A stretch of DNA of 64,000 nucleotides, from NCBI GenBank assembly GCA_036924285.1, contig JAYKYS010000006.1:24464001-24528000 (forward strand). Reading direction: 5' to 3'. This stretch comes from Asterella californica (lineage: Eukaryota > Streptophyta > Marchantiopsida > Marchantiales > Aytoniaceae). The notes beneath the pieces are model-generated. The model was given only the letters and a program-made list of their open reading frames with translations, had not been told where the DNA came from and searched no databases. The position numbers and the translations under genes were made by a program. Shown here one piece after another: positions 8,859-20,700 of this stretch (its first letter is position 1; every line of letters starts with the position of its first letter).

Positions 8859-10177
8859 TGTAGAGTTGAGAGTTTTCCTCGGGAAGGGCGGAACCTTCTG
8901 GCTGCGATATGATCGTGAAGGTTGTGGGAAGACTACTAGGGAAGGTGCTGGGCTTCAGGTTCTGGTTGTTTACTATCCAGAGGTAGGCTTCAGGTCATAA
9001 GGGCATTATAAATCTTCACACAGGTCGAATAGATCCTCCAGTATGCTCAGGAAGTGAAAATCAGATCAAACTAACAGTAATAAGGTTCACCAGCGAACTT
9101 TATCAGTCAAGAATCAGAAACATAAGATGGTTTAGGCTTCAGAACTTCTCCTATATGTCAATGAGGCCCTACTGACCATACAGACGAAGTTTCAGCTTGA
9201 GTTCAGTTCAGAGCACCGAGATATGGGTAGAAACTTTCTGAACAGAGAAATTATGGCAATTTCTGGTACCTAGACAACTATTCTGACCTAGAACAGAGAA
9301 TTGGCTCGATGAATTTCAAAGTTTCTCACAGTATTTGAAGTCTACAGGATGCTGAACATCCCTGTGAAGTTGGGCCTCCTGAATGTACACAGAACTCCAG
9401 ATCTCCTCCTATGAAGTCGCTGCTCTAGATTAAGAGCTTTTCAGACCCCCTCTGCTTCAGCGGCCGCCCTGAATTACTCAGTTACTCAATCGATATGAAA
9501 CTTTTTGGGAAATCGTAGCCCTGCTGGCAGAGAACGCAACCACGAAGTTTTGAAGCGATTTCTTCAATTCTGCTGCAAATGACAGTGAAAACCCCAAAAT
9601 CAACAAAAGTGATGCAGTTTTGGTATAATCCGAACTTCAATTGGGCATAACTTCGTCTTTATTGCTTCAAATCGACTGAAAATTTCACTGACAGTGCTTG
9701 GCTTGACGAGCCCTCTCTCCCTGTGCTCTCAGATTTCGAAGTGTCTTCACAAATTGCTCGAAAACCTCTCTAGAGCTCTGTTTCTAAACTTAGAATTTAA
9801 CATAAGACAAAAATGGACCGATGGGAGTTCATAGCTCCATTTGGTTGTCATTTTGTGCCTTAAACTACCTGGTAACTCAATTCAACTCATATGCAACCAC
9901 GTCAAGTCCCCTAAAGTGCCAGCGTATAACTTAAACTACCTAGAACGACACATAGCCTTGAAAGTAAACTAAAACCAGCTAAAAGCGTGCATGGGTAACA
10001 CGTAGGTACAACCCATGAACTTAAGCCCTATCTACATGACCCAAATCAACCTACTAAGACCCAAAATATATAACATCCTCAAGTGTCGATATCTCTGAGG
10101 TCCCAACTCTACTCAGAGAGACTAACGCTAGACAGAGAGGTGAATTATTACAATGTAAAATAATTCACATCACGACA
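8859..10177 (-). repeat. 5' LTR of element 2 (1,319 bp)
   Basis: On the minus strand it runs from TGTCGTGATG (10177) to CTCAACTCTACA (8859). It is followed by a primer site and gag, so it is a 5' LTR. An almost identical LTR lies inverted at 14047-15363; I noted about five substitutions and one 2-bp indel. The outer flank reads GCGT immediately before the LTR on the minus strand. Confidence 0.88.
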
Positions 10178-10990
10178 ACGCTATTCCTTCAGGACTCTTC
10201 ACTCTGAATGCTGTAATCTTCTACTCAATAGACTAAATCTCAAATTAAAAGTCTGACCAACGCTAGAATTCCCCTGGCACCCTTAACCTAAAACTATTTA
10301 GCAACGGTACTCTCACTGTGTAACCCGTTATGTGCTTCCAGTCTACAGACCTCCTTCTCTGTACTGTGTACCGGCCTCTGGTCCTCGTTCACAGTCTCTA
10401 TTCAGTCTCTTTGCCAGCCACCAACCTGAGAACCATGCGAACTGACCCGAAGTCAAGAAGTGAAAACGTTAATGAGTTGTTTTAGGATTCGCGACCCCCT
10501 TATCTAGTCCTTGCGAGCCCTTCTTCTGACCTTGTAGCCGCCATGAGAAGTTATCTAATCATAGCCTCTTTTAATAGTAAACGGCGTTACAATCGCCCGA
10601 ACCAACAAAAAGCAATTCTTCCACTGAACTACGGTACCTGCAATACCACCTTAAGAATAACACTTTCTCAAATCCAGGAAATCACTACCCATCCAGGGTA
10701 AGATTAAACCCCTTCCAGAGCTATGCTCCATTACCGAGCATTCGTTGAAGCTTTCGAATGAGACAGAACCCTAGCTTCCAGGTGGTGAACTCGTTAGTTT
10801 TCTTTTATCCACCTCCTTACTATGGTACATCATAGTAGCGTCAACCTAAACCTGATTGACATCCGACAGTCATAAGAACTCAGCAGATCACAACTCCACC
10901 TTTAGACGAGCAGATTGGCCAGATCTACTCGGTTCTAGCGTCCTTGAAGGGCTCTTTGCATGACTCTTCTGACTCGATTCAATCCACCGT
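10178..10990. other. Non-coding interval between element 2 LTR and integrase remnant
   Basis: No convincing ORF, RNA gene or repeat is visible. It is probably the 3' untranslated/LTR end of the degraded minus-strand gypsy copy whose integrase lies at 10991-11650. Confidence 0.4.
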
Positions 10991-11650
10991 TTAGCTGGAA
11001 GAGACCACTGCGGACTGTCGTCTCACAAAGTATCTACGCAGTGGTTCTTGGAACTTGTACAATGTTAGATCATCTAGGTACTCCCAAGCTTCACTTACCA
11101 ATCCTAGAACTCTACTTGTCCAACGACATAGATATTGAGTAACGGGTTCTCCAGCTCCATCTGGATTCGGTGATGCTCGATGATCTACTATCTCAATCTA
11201 CTCAAGATCATCAGCTCTTGGTAATGCTTCTAACATTGGATGTCATTTCTGATATCTTCTTGGCAACGACTCTAGTTCTTCACGAAACATTTTCAAGTTA
11301 GAAACATGAATGATGGGATGATAATGCTTCATACTAGCTAGAAAACGTAACTTATAGGTCACAGGACCTAACTTCTTCTCGATCAAGAACAGTCTTGCCC
11401 ACTTTGGAAGAAGCTTCTTGGCTAAGTCCACCCCTGCTGGGATTCTGAAGTTCTTGGTTCTCAACCAGACTCTCTGTCCTTCTTCGAACTGTACGTCTTG
11501 TCTACCACGGTTTGCATACTTGGCATACTGTTGTTGTGCCTTCTCCATGTGTTTCTTGGCTTCTTGAAACACAGTACCCTGAACACGTTGTCGTAGGGCG
11601 TGAAATATGGTCTGGGAATACACGGGGTATCTGGCTGTAGAGAGATACAA
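10991..11650 (-). pseudogene. Gypsy integrase C-terminus and chromodomain remnant (element 3)
   Basis: The frame contains the post-core integrase region (QQQYAKYANRGRQDVQFEEG, WLRTKNF, KLLPKWARLFLIEKKLGPV, HPIIHVSNLKMF), closely matching 37850-38100 of the intact element. It then reads through in-frame stops at about 11241 and 11193 into a chromodomain-like segment with IVDHR, QYLCRWTSR and EAWEYLDDL, ending at a TAA at 10991. Everything upstream of the integrase tail is missing. It derives from a different copy than element 4, since the proteins are clearly diverged. Confidence 0.8.
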
Positions 11651-13124
11651 CTTGATCTACGACCTAACCGATGAAAACCTATGCTCTCAATATCTAATCT
11701 ATCAGTCTTTTTTGTAGGTTACTAGCGAGCTAACTTGACCCAAGTGTAGCACATGTGCGTCACACAAATGACTCGGAGCTCGATTCCACTCTAGATAAAG
11801 GCAAGGCTCATACACGGTACGTGTCTGTTTTAGATCCCAAGCACTCTTCATACAATCTCTCATCCACATCCGCTTCACTACTTCTTCTCGACAAACTACC
11901 TAATTGTAGACTCTGACCTTCTATTGTTCGCTGATACGAGTTTGCTCAGGAAGATGTCCACAGCAAGGACCGCCTACTACACAAGCTTCCCAACGATACA
12001 AGACATATCGGCAGCAAAACAGCTAGAAACTCGGGGCGTGATACCGAGGATAACGATATCTCAGCTTCAGCAAGACGTGACACCTCCACTGAGCGTGATC
12101 GCCGTATCAATCTCAGAATACAGCCTCCTTGTCATCCACACGACACCTCCAAGAAGCACACCTCCCATCTTCAAGTCGTTTTTGTTCAACTCCAACCAAG
12201 AGATTTAAGCAAAATCTCTCTACGTCTTTCTCGCCTCGCTGCAAACTGAACTTTGACAATCTCGTGCCTTCACCTCGATTATCCAATCAGGCTCAAACCT
12301 CACAGGACACCCCCTCTGACCCTTCTCTACTACTGTATGAAATTTCAGTCTCAGATCTGACCCCCCACTGTCCGCGATGAATCAAGCCACCCGCCTGTGC
12401 TAACTTCTGAGCTTTACAGATCTCGATGGCCAAAATCCTAGATCTCCACACATTCTCTTACCCAATTGAACTGAAATTTCACATGTGACTAGCTGATAGG
12501 GCACACTCTCATCCTGGAAAGTTTCACTCAGAGATCCAATCCCATGTGCACGGAGCAACTCAAGCTTTGAATCCAAAGAAAGCGGGTTTTCTCATACCCT
12601 CAACTGTAACAGCCAACTTCAATTGATCATTTCAGGAGCAAATCCAACCCAAATGTAGGATTGTTTTACATCAATACAAACAGCACGGAGTGAACTACTC
12701 GATCCCCTTGACAGCTCCTAAAGATCACCTCTCAAACTCCCGGATCACTCCAAAACGTGGCTCGGGGTACCGATTTGACCCCCCGACTTTCAACGTCCAT
12801 CACTCTCTCCTCAGAACTCCAAATCGCCTGATCTTTGTCTCTAGAGTGTAGCCCGTCTCGAGCTCTTTCCAACCAGACCACTCACTCCTCAAATGACCCT
12901 CGGGAAGACCTCCAAAACCCTAAAGCCGTCTGCAGATCTGGAATGGCGTTGATTGGTCGAAAATGGACCAATAAGAAAACAGATCTGAAAACCTCTTTTG
13001 TCCTCTACTTGGTACCCTAGAACAACTATAACCTTACTATCCTCTCATGCTTTCAAGGCATCGGCCCCAACCTTAGATTAATTACATTCGTCGAACTATA
13101 GAGATCGTACTCAATACTTAAGAT
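11651..13124. other. Unidentified, probably retroelement-derived non-coding DNA
   Basis: This lies between an integrase tail and a leader ORF that both point to the minus strand, where gag and most of pol would be expected. No gag or pol homology is visible, so the internal part has been deleted or replaced. Low-complexity CT-rich stretches of LTR type are present, but I could not define LTR ends. Confidence 0.4.
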
Positions 13125-13328
13125 TCAGTACAAGGTCAAGATGACGACCTGGAACCGATTTACGATGAAAGGTACTACAAAAGGAAATGGAGAAGCCATC
13201 ACTTGATTACAGTACTCCTCCCCAAAGTTCCTTGCGATCCACGCACGATGATTGATCTTCCGCCGACAGTGACATCGAACATCCACCCAGACGTTGAAAG
13301 GGATGTTGGCTGGATAATTCAGGTCCAT
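13125..13328 (-). CDS. Leader ORF2 homologue of a gypsy element (element 3)
   Basis: A 67-residue ORF beginning MDLNYPANIPFNVWVDVR, with a central RNFGEEY and a C-terminus PFVVPF...VVILTLY. It is the uninterrupted counterpart of the split ORF2 of element 1 and follows ORF1 in the same frame after a stop plus three codons. No gag follows it, so the element is otherwise lost. Its integrity permits mapping of the insertion in element 1. Confidence 0.6.
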   Translation of the reverse strand: MDLNYPANIPFNVWVDVRCHCRRKINHRAWIARNFGEEYCNQVMASPFPFVVPFIVNRFQVVILTLY

Positions 13329-13337
13329 TGGCCCTCG

Positions 13338-13577
13338 TCAAAGTAAGATGTACACTGTCAAGTCCCAGTCCTCTCCATACGTGACGATTGGTAATATCAC
13401 CGGAGTAGGCGAGTCCATCATCCTCCCCATGAACTCTTCTCCAAAGTAGGTGACAAACCACTGTCGAAAGTGATCGCGGTGGATCAAGTGAAGCTTGATA
13501 TGAAACGGGTTCGGAAATGACAGATTTGGAACTCGATTCAGTCCTCCATCCATGAATACAACTCTTGTAGTCTCCAC
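13338..13577 (-). CDS. Leader ORF1 homologue of a gypsy element (element 3)
   Basis: The open frame starts at 13577; MDGG homology with element 1 ORF1 begins at about 13554. Shared blocks: NPFHIKL, HFR, FGEEFMG, MDSPTPVILPIVTY, WDLTVYIL. The two ORF1 copies are roughly two-thirds identical by eye. It has the same order and close spacing to ORF2 as in element 1. Confidence 0.62.
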   Translation of the reverse strand: METTRVVFMDGGLNRVPNLSFPNPFHIKLHLIHRDHFRQWFVTYFGEEFMGRMMDSPTPVILPIVTYGEDWDLTVYILL

Positions 13578-13844
13578 TTATCTCTTATGACACTAAGACG
13601 TACTCATCAAATCCACTCAAGAAGAATGCATCACAAACCCCCAACCCACTATCTTATACCTATGTTTGACAACAAGAGCCATTCACGTGAACGTTCACGG
13701 ATCATTGAGTCGACACATCTTGTTATCGTGCGATCTCACATCCAGATCTCTGTGAACTTGACACCTAATACTCTCTCATGCGAACTACACAAAAGGTTCA
13801 CCGAACACAAAAGAAACACAACACCCGTTCTACACTGAATTCAC
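13578..13844. other. Short interval with an element junction
   Basis: No tRNA-Met primer site or LTR is recognisable upstream of the leader ORF, unlike in element 1. The junction with the plus-strand end of element 2 lies near 13840. Confidence 0.35.
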
Positions 13845-14000
13845 ATGTGGGACGTCTCACAACACGACAGCGGAGGATCAATTGAGTTATTCAACTTTCT
13901 GGAGTCAGAGCAGAGGACAGCAAGAGACGAAGATGTCCCAGTTTCTGAAGAGATTGAGGTGACAGACAGCGATGATGATGAAGATCACACAGAAGACTGA
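13845..14000 (+). pseudogene. C-terminal tail of element 2 pol (plus strand)
   Basis: An open frame of 51 codons ends in an acidic stretch (EIEVTDSDDDEDHTED) and a TGA, 34 bases before a polypurine tract and LTR. Its position identifies it as the end of the polyprotein of the element whose 3' LTR follows. An in-frame stop just upstream marks loss of the rest. Confidence 0.5.
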
Positions 14001-14034
14001 AGAGATTGACACATACCGGAGGATGTGCAGGTTT

Positions 14035-14046
14035 GGAGGGGGTGGA
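14035..14046 (+). other. Polypurine tract of element 2
   Basis: GGAGGGGGTGGA directly precedes the TGTCGTG start of the LTR. This position and purine content fit the plus-strand primer and show that the LTR at 14047 is a 3' LTR on the plus strand. Confidence 0.7.
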
Positions 14047-15363
14047 TGTCGTGATGTGAATTATTTTACATTGTAATAATTCACCTCTCTGTCTAGCGTT
14101 AGTCTCTCTGAGTAGAGTTGGGACCTCAGAGATATCGACACTTGAGGATGTTATATATTTTGGGTCTTAGTAGGTTGATTTGCCATGTAGATAGGGCTTA
14201 AGTTCATGGGTTGTACCTACGTGTTACCCATGCACGCTTTTAGCTGGTTTTAGTTTACTTTCAAGGCTATGTGTCGTTCTAGGTAGTTTAAGTTATACGC
14301 TGGCGCTTTAGGGGACTTGACGTGGTTGCATATGAGTTGAATTGAGTTACCAGGTAGTTTAAGGCACAAAATGACAACCAAATGGAGCTATGAACTCCCA
14401 TTGGTCCATTTTTGTCTTATGTTAAATTCTAAGTTTAGAAACAGAGCTCTAGAGAGGTTTTCGAGCAATTTGTGAAGACACTTCGAAATCTGAGAGCACA
14501 GGGAGAGAGGGCTCGTCAAGCCAAGCACTGTCAGTGAAATTTTCAGTCGATTTGAAGCAATAAAGACGAAGTTATGCCCAATTGAAGTTCGGATTATACC
14601 AAAACTGCATCACTTTTGTTGATTTTGGGGTTTTCACTGTCATTTGCAGCAGAATTGAAGAAATCGCTTCAAAACTTCGTGGTTGCGTTCTCTGCCAGCA
14701 GGGCTATGATTTCCCAAAAAGTTTCATATCGATTGAGTAACTGAGTAATTCAGGGCGGCCGCTGAAGCAGAGGGGGTCTGAAAAGCTCTTAATCTAGAGC
14801 AGCGACTTCATAGGAGGAGATCTGGAGTTCTGTGTACATTCAGGAGGCCCAACTTCACAGGGATGTTCAGCATCCTGTAGACTTCAAATACTGTGAGAAA
14901 CTTTGAAATTCATCGAGCCAATTCTCTGTTCTAGGTCAGAATAGCTGTCTAGGTACCAGAAATTGCCATAATTTCTCTGTTCAGAAAGTTTCTACCCATA
15001 TCTCGGTGCTCTGAACTGAACTCAAGCTGAAACTTCGTCTGTATGGTCAGTAGGGCCTCATTGACATATAGGAGAAGTTCTGAAGCCTAAACCATCTTAT
15101 GTTTCTGATTCTTGACTGATAAAGTTCGCTGGTGAACCTTATTACTGTTAGTTTGATCTGATTTTCACTTCCTGAGCATACTGGAGGATCTATTCGACCT
15201 GTGTGAAGATTTATAATGCCCTTATGACCTGAAGCCTACCTCTGGATAGTAAACAACCAGAACCTGAAGCCCAGCACCTTCCCTAGTAGTCTTCCCACAA
15301 CCTTCACGATCATATCGCAGCCAGAAGGTTCCGCCCTTCCCGAGGAAAACTCTCAACTCTACA
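14047..15363 (+). repeat. 3' LTR of element 2 (1,317 bp), inverted relative to 8859-10177
   Basis: It runs from TGTCGTGATG to CTCAACTCTACA and is the near-identical reverse complement of 8859-10177. A 2-bp indel near 14181 accounts for the length difference. A polypurine tract precedes it and GCGT follows it, the same four bases that precede the 5' LTR copy. Confidence 0.88.
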
Positions 15364-16012
15364 GCGTTCTGGAGTGAAATTCGCAGGAGAGTTGCAGAGC
15401 AGTGAAGAATTGCCGATCCAAGAGCTCTTAGTGACCTTATCAGCAAGTAAACGCCGTGTAATGTATATGAGCCTGTGATTTTCTCTATTCTATGATAAGT
15501 AAGCTTGGATTGTGGGCCAAAGCGGAATTGGACGCATCTAGTGTGGTGTTGACTTTATTTTGGTGTAATTACTTCGTCTTCCTACTTCCTAGCATCCACT
15601 AGGCTTCTTAGTCCTGCCTGTTGTTCTTCAGAGATTATTGCGTTCCGACTTGACCACCAATAGCAGAAGCGCTGCCCAAATTTTGTCCAACCTAGGCCCA
15701 GAATAGTTTCCACGGTGTTCTGAAACCTGAGATTAGTACCAGAGACCTGCAAAAGACTAGTTGGTTATTCTAAACCCGTCCGACGGTTATCAAAACCTTG
15801 GTGTTTATTAGCAAAAAGTTTAACGAACTGGATCTGGAGACATAAATAAAGTACACCGGTCTTCAGGGAGGTTCACGTTCGGCGACTCATTGGTTAGAGA
15901 CGGACAACTCCATTCCGTGATCTGCAGTCCAACATTACACAGTGAATAATCGTAACTTTACATCAAGCCCAATATAACTTCGAACAGCTGCTTGTAATGG
16001 TTTAGAACTCCT

Positions 16013-16059
16013 GTCTTTTCTGATCAACTCCGGGTGACCCGGAGTTGATCAGAAAAGAC
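16013..16059. repeat. Perfect 47-bp palindrome
   Basis: Two 23-base arms around a single G. The left arm is GTCTTTTCTGATCAAC followed by TCCGGGT, and the right arm is its exact reverse complement. It would form a stable hairpin or cruciform. No gene is adjacent. Confidence 0.85.
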
Positions 16060-16232
16060 CTACACTTATGGGTTAAAGATAAAAGAAATTATTTACATAG
16101 GTGCGAGACATTGGATGCATTTTACGTACCCGTTCATTAAAAGGTAGCACTTCACACAAAACTAGATGCTTCTGTAGTGACTTTGGATTAGCCAATATTT
16201 AAGATTTATGTCGGAATTAACCTATACGGAAC

Positions 16233-16284
16233 GACATCACCTCTACATATTCATATGAAGTTATGAATATGTGGAGGTGATGTC
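16233..16284. repeat. Hairpin with 22-bp arms and 8-base loop
   Basis: GACATCACCTCTACATATTC plus AT is repeated inverted at 16263-16284 with one mismatch. The foldback is short and its loop too small for a typical plant pre-miRNA. Confidence 0.7.
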
Positions 16285-16439
16285 ATTTGAGCTGACGTAG
16301 CTGCTTCGTCTTTCCTTGATGAGCTCTGTGTGGAACTTTAGAGTATGCAAATTCAGGAATCAGCAAGAGTGCAGATTTGGCTAATTTTTGGGACGTTGAG
16401 GAATTCAAAAGTGCATTTCCACACATTGAACATATCTAG

Positions 16440-17465
16440 TTGAATATTTTTTGTTAATGTGCATGTTAAAGCAATGCTTATTTCACTCTCTTCCATCTTC
16501 GCATGGAAGAGGGCAGCATGCTTGATTGTTTTATTCTCTAACCTTTTTGGCTGGGAGACAAAGAGAATAAATTAAAGTTAAGATTTATCGGTTTTTGGAA
16601 GTTGAAAGAGGACCACCTATATAGTTCTGGAAGCGAGTGTTCAAGTGTTACGCTTATGAGTTATCTTTAGTACTCTCTGCAACTCTGGGGTTGGTTAACG
16701 ATTAATATTTAATGAAAATACTAATCATTCTCTAACCCATCGTGCCAAAAGAGTTAGGGAATGAATTAAAGTTAAGATCTTTCATTTTCTAAGTCGTAAC
16801 AGGATTGCCCTTATAGTTCTGGAAGCGGGTGTTCACACACTAAGCTTACGGGTTAACTCTGGAAATCCTTGCAACTCTGGAGCTGGTTAACAATTAAAAT
16901 ATATTAAATTCCATATAAATTTAGTCCCAGATTTATAAATAATATTAACATATTCTACAGTAACACAAAGCGAGCAAAAGTTCCCTCAAGTGGATCAAGC
17001 ATGCTAATTAGTCAATCATCATTGACTTCGTCGCGAGGATATACCATACCGTCAAAGTTGAACTGAATCCTTTAACGATAAGTTATTCACTCATTCAGAG
17101 CACCTGCATATTCACCTCCCCCATCTTTCGATGGAGGGGGCAAATATACAGATGGTTCATTTAATATCTAATCCTTCCGGTAGGAAGGGTTAGGTATTAA
17201 ATTAACATTAGAGTATATTAACGATTTAACGACTGTGGACTCCCAGACTTGTACCTTCTGAAGCGCGGCATTCAGGGCAACACTTATGAGTTATGTCCTA
17301 CTCTTCTCGTGTTTTCAGACATGGGTAACAGATAATATTTATAAAATATTTTAGTTCTTTATATTTACTTATTGTATATTTTTTACTTAACATCTATATA
17401 TATTTCCAATAACATGAAGCGAGCAAAAATTCCCCGGAATTCATCCAGCATGCATATTCACTTGC
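16440..17465 (+). repeat. Two to three tandem members of a dispersed two-hairpin repeat family
   Basis: Each member shows a CT-rich hairpin (for example CTCTTCCATCTTCGCATGG at about 16487 and CACCTCCCCCATC at about 17113), then a second hairpin around TCTAACC...GGTTAGA-type arms (16535-16570, 16727-16765, 17160-17201). Next come a block like TTCTGGAAGCGGGTGTTCA and GGTTAACGATTAA, and last AAGCGAGCAAAA-TTCCC and GCATGC. Related pieces occur near 20110-20210, 21005-21120, 22230-22310, 42230-42540 and, on the minus strand, 42930-43035. Confidence 0.5.
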
Positions 17466-17619
17466 AAGTTTCTCCTTTGTGTACAAGATCTGATCACTCA
17501 CTTCATTTTCTCCTTCTCCTTCATACCAAAAGGGATCTTGAGTCCACATGAATATCCGTTTCACTATGACACCCTAGCACATTGTAACGTGTGCATCTTG
17601 TTCTCTGCTGCGAATCACT

Positions 17620-17740
17620 TGCTGAAGGCGGCTTTGTTTGATGCCTTGGAAGTCTGGTGGTCACGCCCTAAGTCTCTAAACTCGAGGGTCTTGGGGTCGA
17701 TCCCTGTAGTCGAGGTATGCATTGACGTAAGTTTCAAACA
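17620..17740 (+). other. Possible tRNA-derived (SINE-like) stretch
   Basis: GGGGTCGATCCCTG near 17694 resembles the T-arm/B box of a tRNA and lies in a GC-richer island within AT-rich DNA. A convincing cloverleaf could not be completed, so a degraded SINE or chance are both possible. Confidence 0.2.
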
Positions 17741-20700
17741 TTCATACCGCAGACATGTTTCTAGCAACATTTGTATGAACTGTACGTGTTAAATGAATAA
17801 ATAGTGCGTGTTAAAGTTAGAATCTCCAGCAAACATTCTTCCCGGCACTTCCGGAGGTACTAGTAGGAAAACATAACGAGCGTTTTTAATTCTTTTTTTA
17901 GAATTCGATTGAATTTTTACAACAAAATAGTGTAAGATTTGAATAATTTATACATAAATTTTTATAAAAAATCGAATTATTATATCAATTCACAGATAAT
18001 AATGATAAGAGGTTCACCGTTCTATACCAGGCTTCTTTTCAATAAACTACGGCTGTTTCATTTCTGGACGTTAACTCTTAGCTTTGACATGCACTAATAT
18101 ATCATACCATTCTAATAGGGATGTCAAAGTTAAGAATCTTTCATAAAGATTTTACACCCGCGGGAAGAAATTACAACTTCGATCAAACCTTAGCAGGTGT
18201 TTCATGCGGGCACCTCCGGAGATACTCGTAAGAAAATGCTCACGGGTATTTTCTTACTGAACGTTCATTCATTTTGTTCATTTACGTTTGCAACATAATA
18301 TCTATTACATTAAGAAATTATATTGAGTGTTAAAATAGAAAAAAAATAATTGAAAAAATTATGATATCTGAGTGACAAACGCGACCCAAACTTAGTCGCG
18401 CTTCCATACAAAGTTACCTCTTGTAAAATTATGACTCTTTCTCTGTTCTCCGTTGAAAAATCTTTACCTCTCAACTTTGACACATTCTAATAAACTAATC
18501 CTCCGCGTGATAAGCTGTACGTATCTTCCACATTTTTCTCAATGTCATCCAAGGTGAAGATGAAAGTTGTACTCTCCTATAGCCATGCCTTCATCATACA
18601 TGGATTCTGAATGAACTCCAGTCAATGCTAGGGAAAACTAGAAGAAATCAGCAAAGTTGTCGATATTTCCTAACATGGATAGAAAGATCCACCAAGAGGA
18701 TTTTGGACTGGCTACTATCTGAAAGTGAAAATATATGCACCTCTGATGACCCCACAAGAGATGTTGAATATTGGGGTATAATGTTGAGAAGCGTAAGATT
18801 ATTTCTGGACGAATACCGAGAAGTTTAGGGAATGTGCATGCTGAGATTATCGAAATAATTTGTTATTCCTGTATATTTATTGATACCGAGACATTTACTG
18901 AATCTTTAAATGCAAGGAGGTGAAACAGTCTGAAATATTAAAAATATGCTCGAAAGGCGATAAAATCTAGAATATTCTCTCTCAAAAACGACTTGCAATC
19001 TTGAATTGTCCACGGAACCGTTAAGTAGGGATACTAGTACCCGACATGACCCGAATAAATAAATCTTACATTTTTGAGACATCTCCGAAACTTAAGTTTA
19101 TAGGTAGATTAGATAGACTTTCCGGAATTCTTGCCAGACCGTCAGCCTATTCCGATCCTCTAAATAAGTCGGCCGAACCATCAAACAATGAGTCAGCAAC
19201 TCATTTTTTTCTCTTGCGTAGACCAAAGAATATCTAAACGTGACGTTCATAGTATCCCCTCCCCTCATTTCGTACGTCTTCCTCGTTTGTTTGAAGAAGA
19301 TCTGATCTTTGATTACGTCAACACTTTCTGAAAATATAGATATCTACCGATGAGACGCGACGACGATCATGTATGCCGGCAGAAAATATTTCCGATACTG
19401 AAATTTCTTACCTACGTTGCCGAAGTAATATTTTCGCACTCTCCACGGAAGATTTTCCGACACTTCTGCGGTTCAAGGTATACAATCATCGCGCTATTAT
19501 TAGTTTTATATCTCTGGGTGCGGTATATTTTGATATTCGTTTTTAACACAAAATTTGGCTTTTGGCAATCACAATGATCGATGATTGTTCGAGCGTCTGT
19601 GTAGCATTGGACAGGACATTAACAAGTAATCATCGATAAGATAGAATCACAGTTTAGGAACAATTGGTTATCATCTTTGAACATGGACGAACCCTGTGTT
19701 GTATTGCTAAAACTTGTAAAGCGATTCTTTTTCATATTGATATCCGGTTCATTCGGGTCGAGTGTATTGTATGTTTCAACGTGAAAAGTATTCAACTATA
19801 TTTTGTAAGTTCAGCTACCGGGAAAAATTTCTCGGCTACAGAAGGGTACAGAGCTTGCCGAGATCGTAGACGTAATTGGTCGAAAAATGAGAAATAGTGC
19901 CCATGGGAGTAGCCCTTCAAGTCGGAAGCTTTCGAGATTGAGAGGTTCTATGGACCGAATTTACCAGAGCTTGCCACCTCAATCGGGAAGTGTCAGAAAG
20001 GGTCGACAGCCTAGACTCTAACAGATGTATGTCCGACCATAGGAATGGAGTTCCAGCAAGATTCATGCGAAGAGAATCCTTGAGAAGTGAAGAACATGAA
20101 CTCAGGCATGCATATCATTCACTTCTTCCAAATTAGGAAGAGGGAAATATGTAAAGAGTTTTAATTTTTTTAATTTTTTTTCTTGGAAGAGTTAGGTTAT
20201 GAAATAAAGTTTATAGACTAAAAATATTTTATTTGTGAGAGTGAAAGATCTTTATATCAGAAAAAGATTTTGTTCTTGTGAATCATTTACAGGTTTTGTA
20301 TAATTGAAGTGAGCATGTGTAATCAAGTTACGAAGTGGGTTCTAAATTTGATACTTTAATTTAGTGAACTTTGAAAAAAGTCACAATTTGCAAACCTTGT
20401 CGAGCAATATTTTTCTTCGTGATCGTGCGCATTAGTACACTGCAATTTTCACTCAACTTTTTTTGAAGATTGTTGTCAGTCAATTGTCCATGTTTATTTT
20501 GGTTGACTGTTTAAACGTTTATCTTTTTTCTGCATTTTCCTAAAAGTGCAGTTTAGATGCATATCATATGAATCATTCAGTCACTTCGGTGGAAATCCAA
20601 CATCTACAGAACAGTGTGAATGATTGATTCGGAGTATTATGGAGAAGAGCGTGACCTGCAAACCTGATCTAACCACAGATTGTCGCAGAAGTAAAACCTA

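Noticed and set aside
8026..9000. 324-codon plus-strand ORF across element 2 gag and LTR
   Set aside because: It is antisense to a gag with a zinc knuckle and clear codon structure, and it continues into LTR sequence.
16233..16284. MicroRNA precursor
   Set aside because: The loop is only 8 bases and pairing does not extend beyond 22 bp; typical plant precursors are longer. The repeat nature of the region also argues against it.
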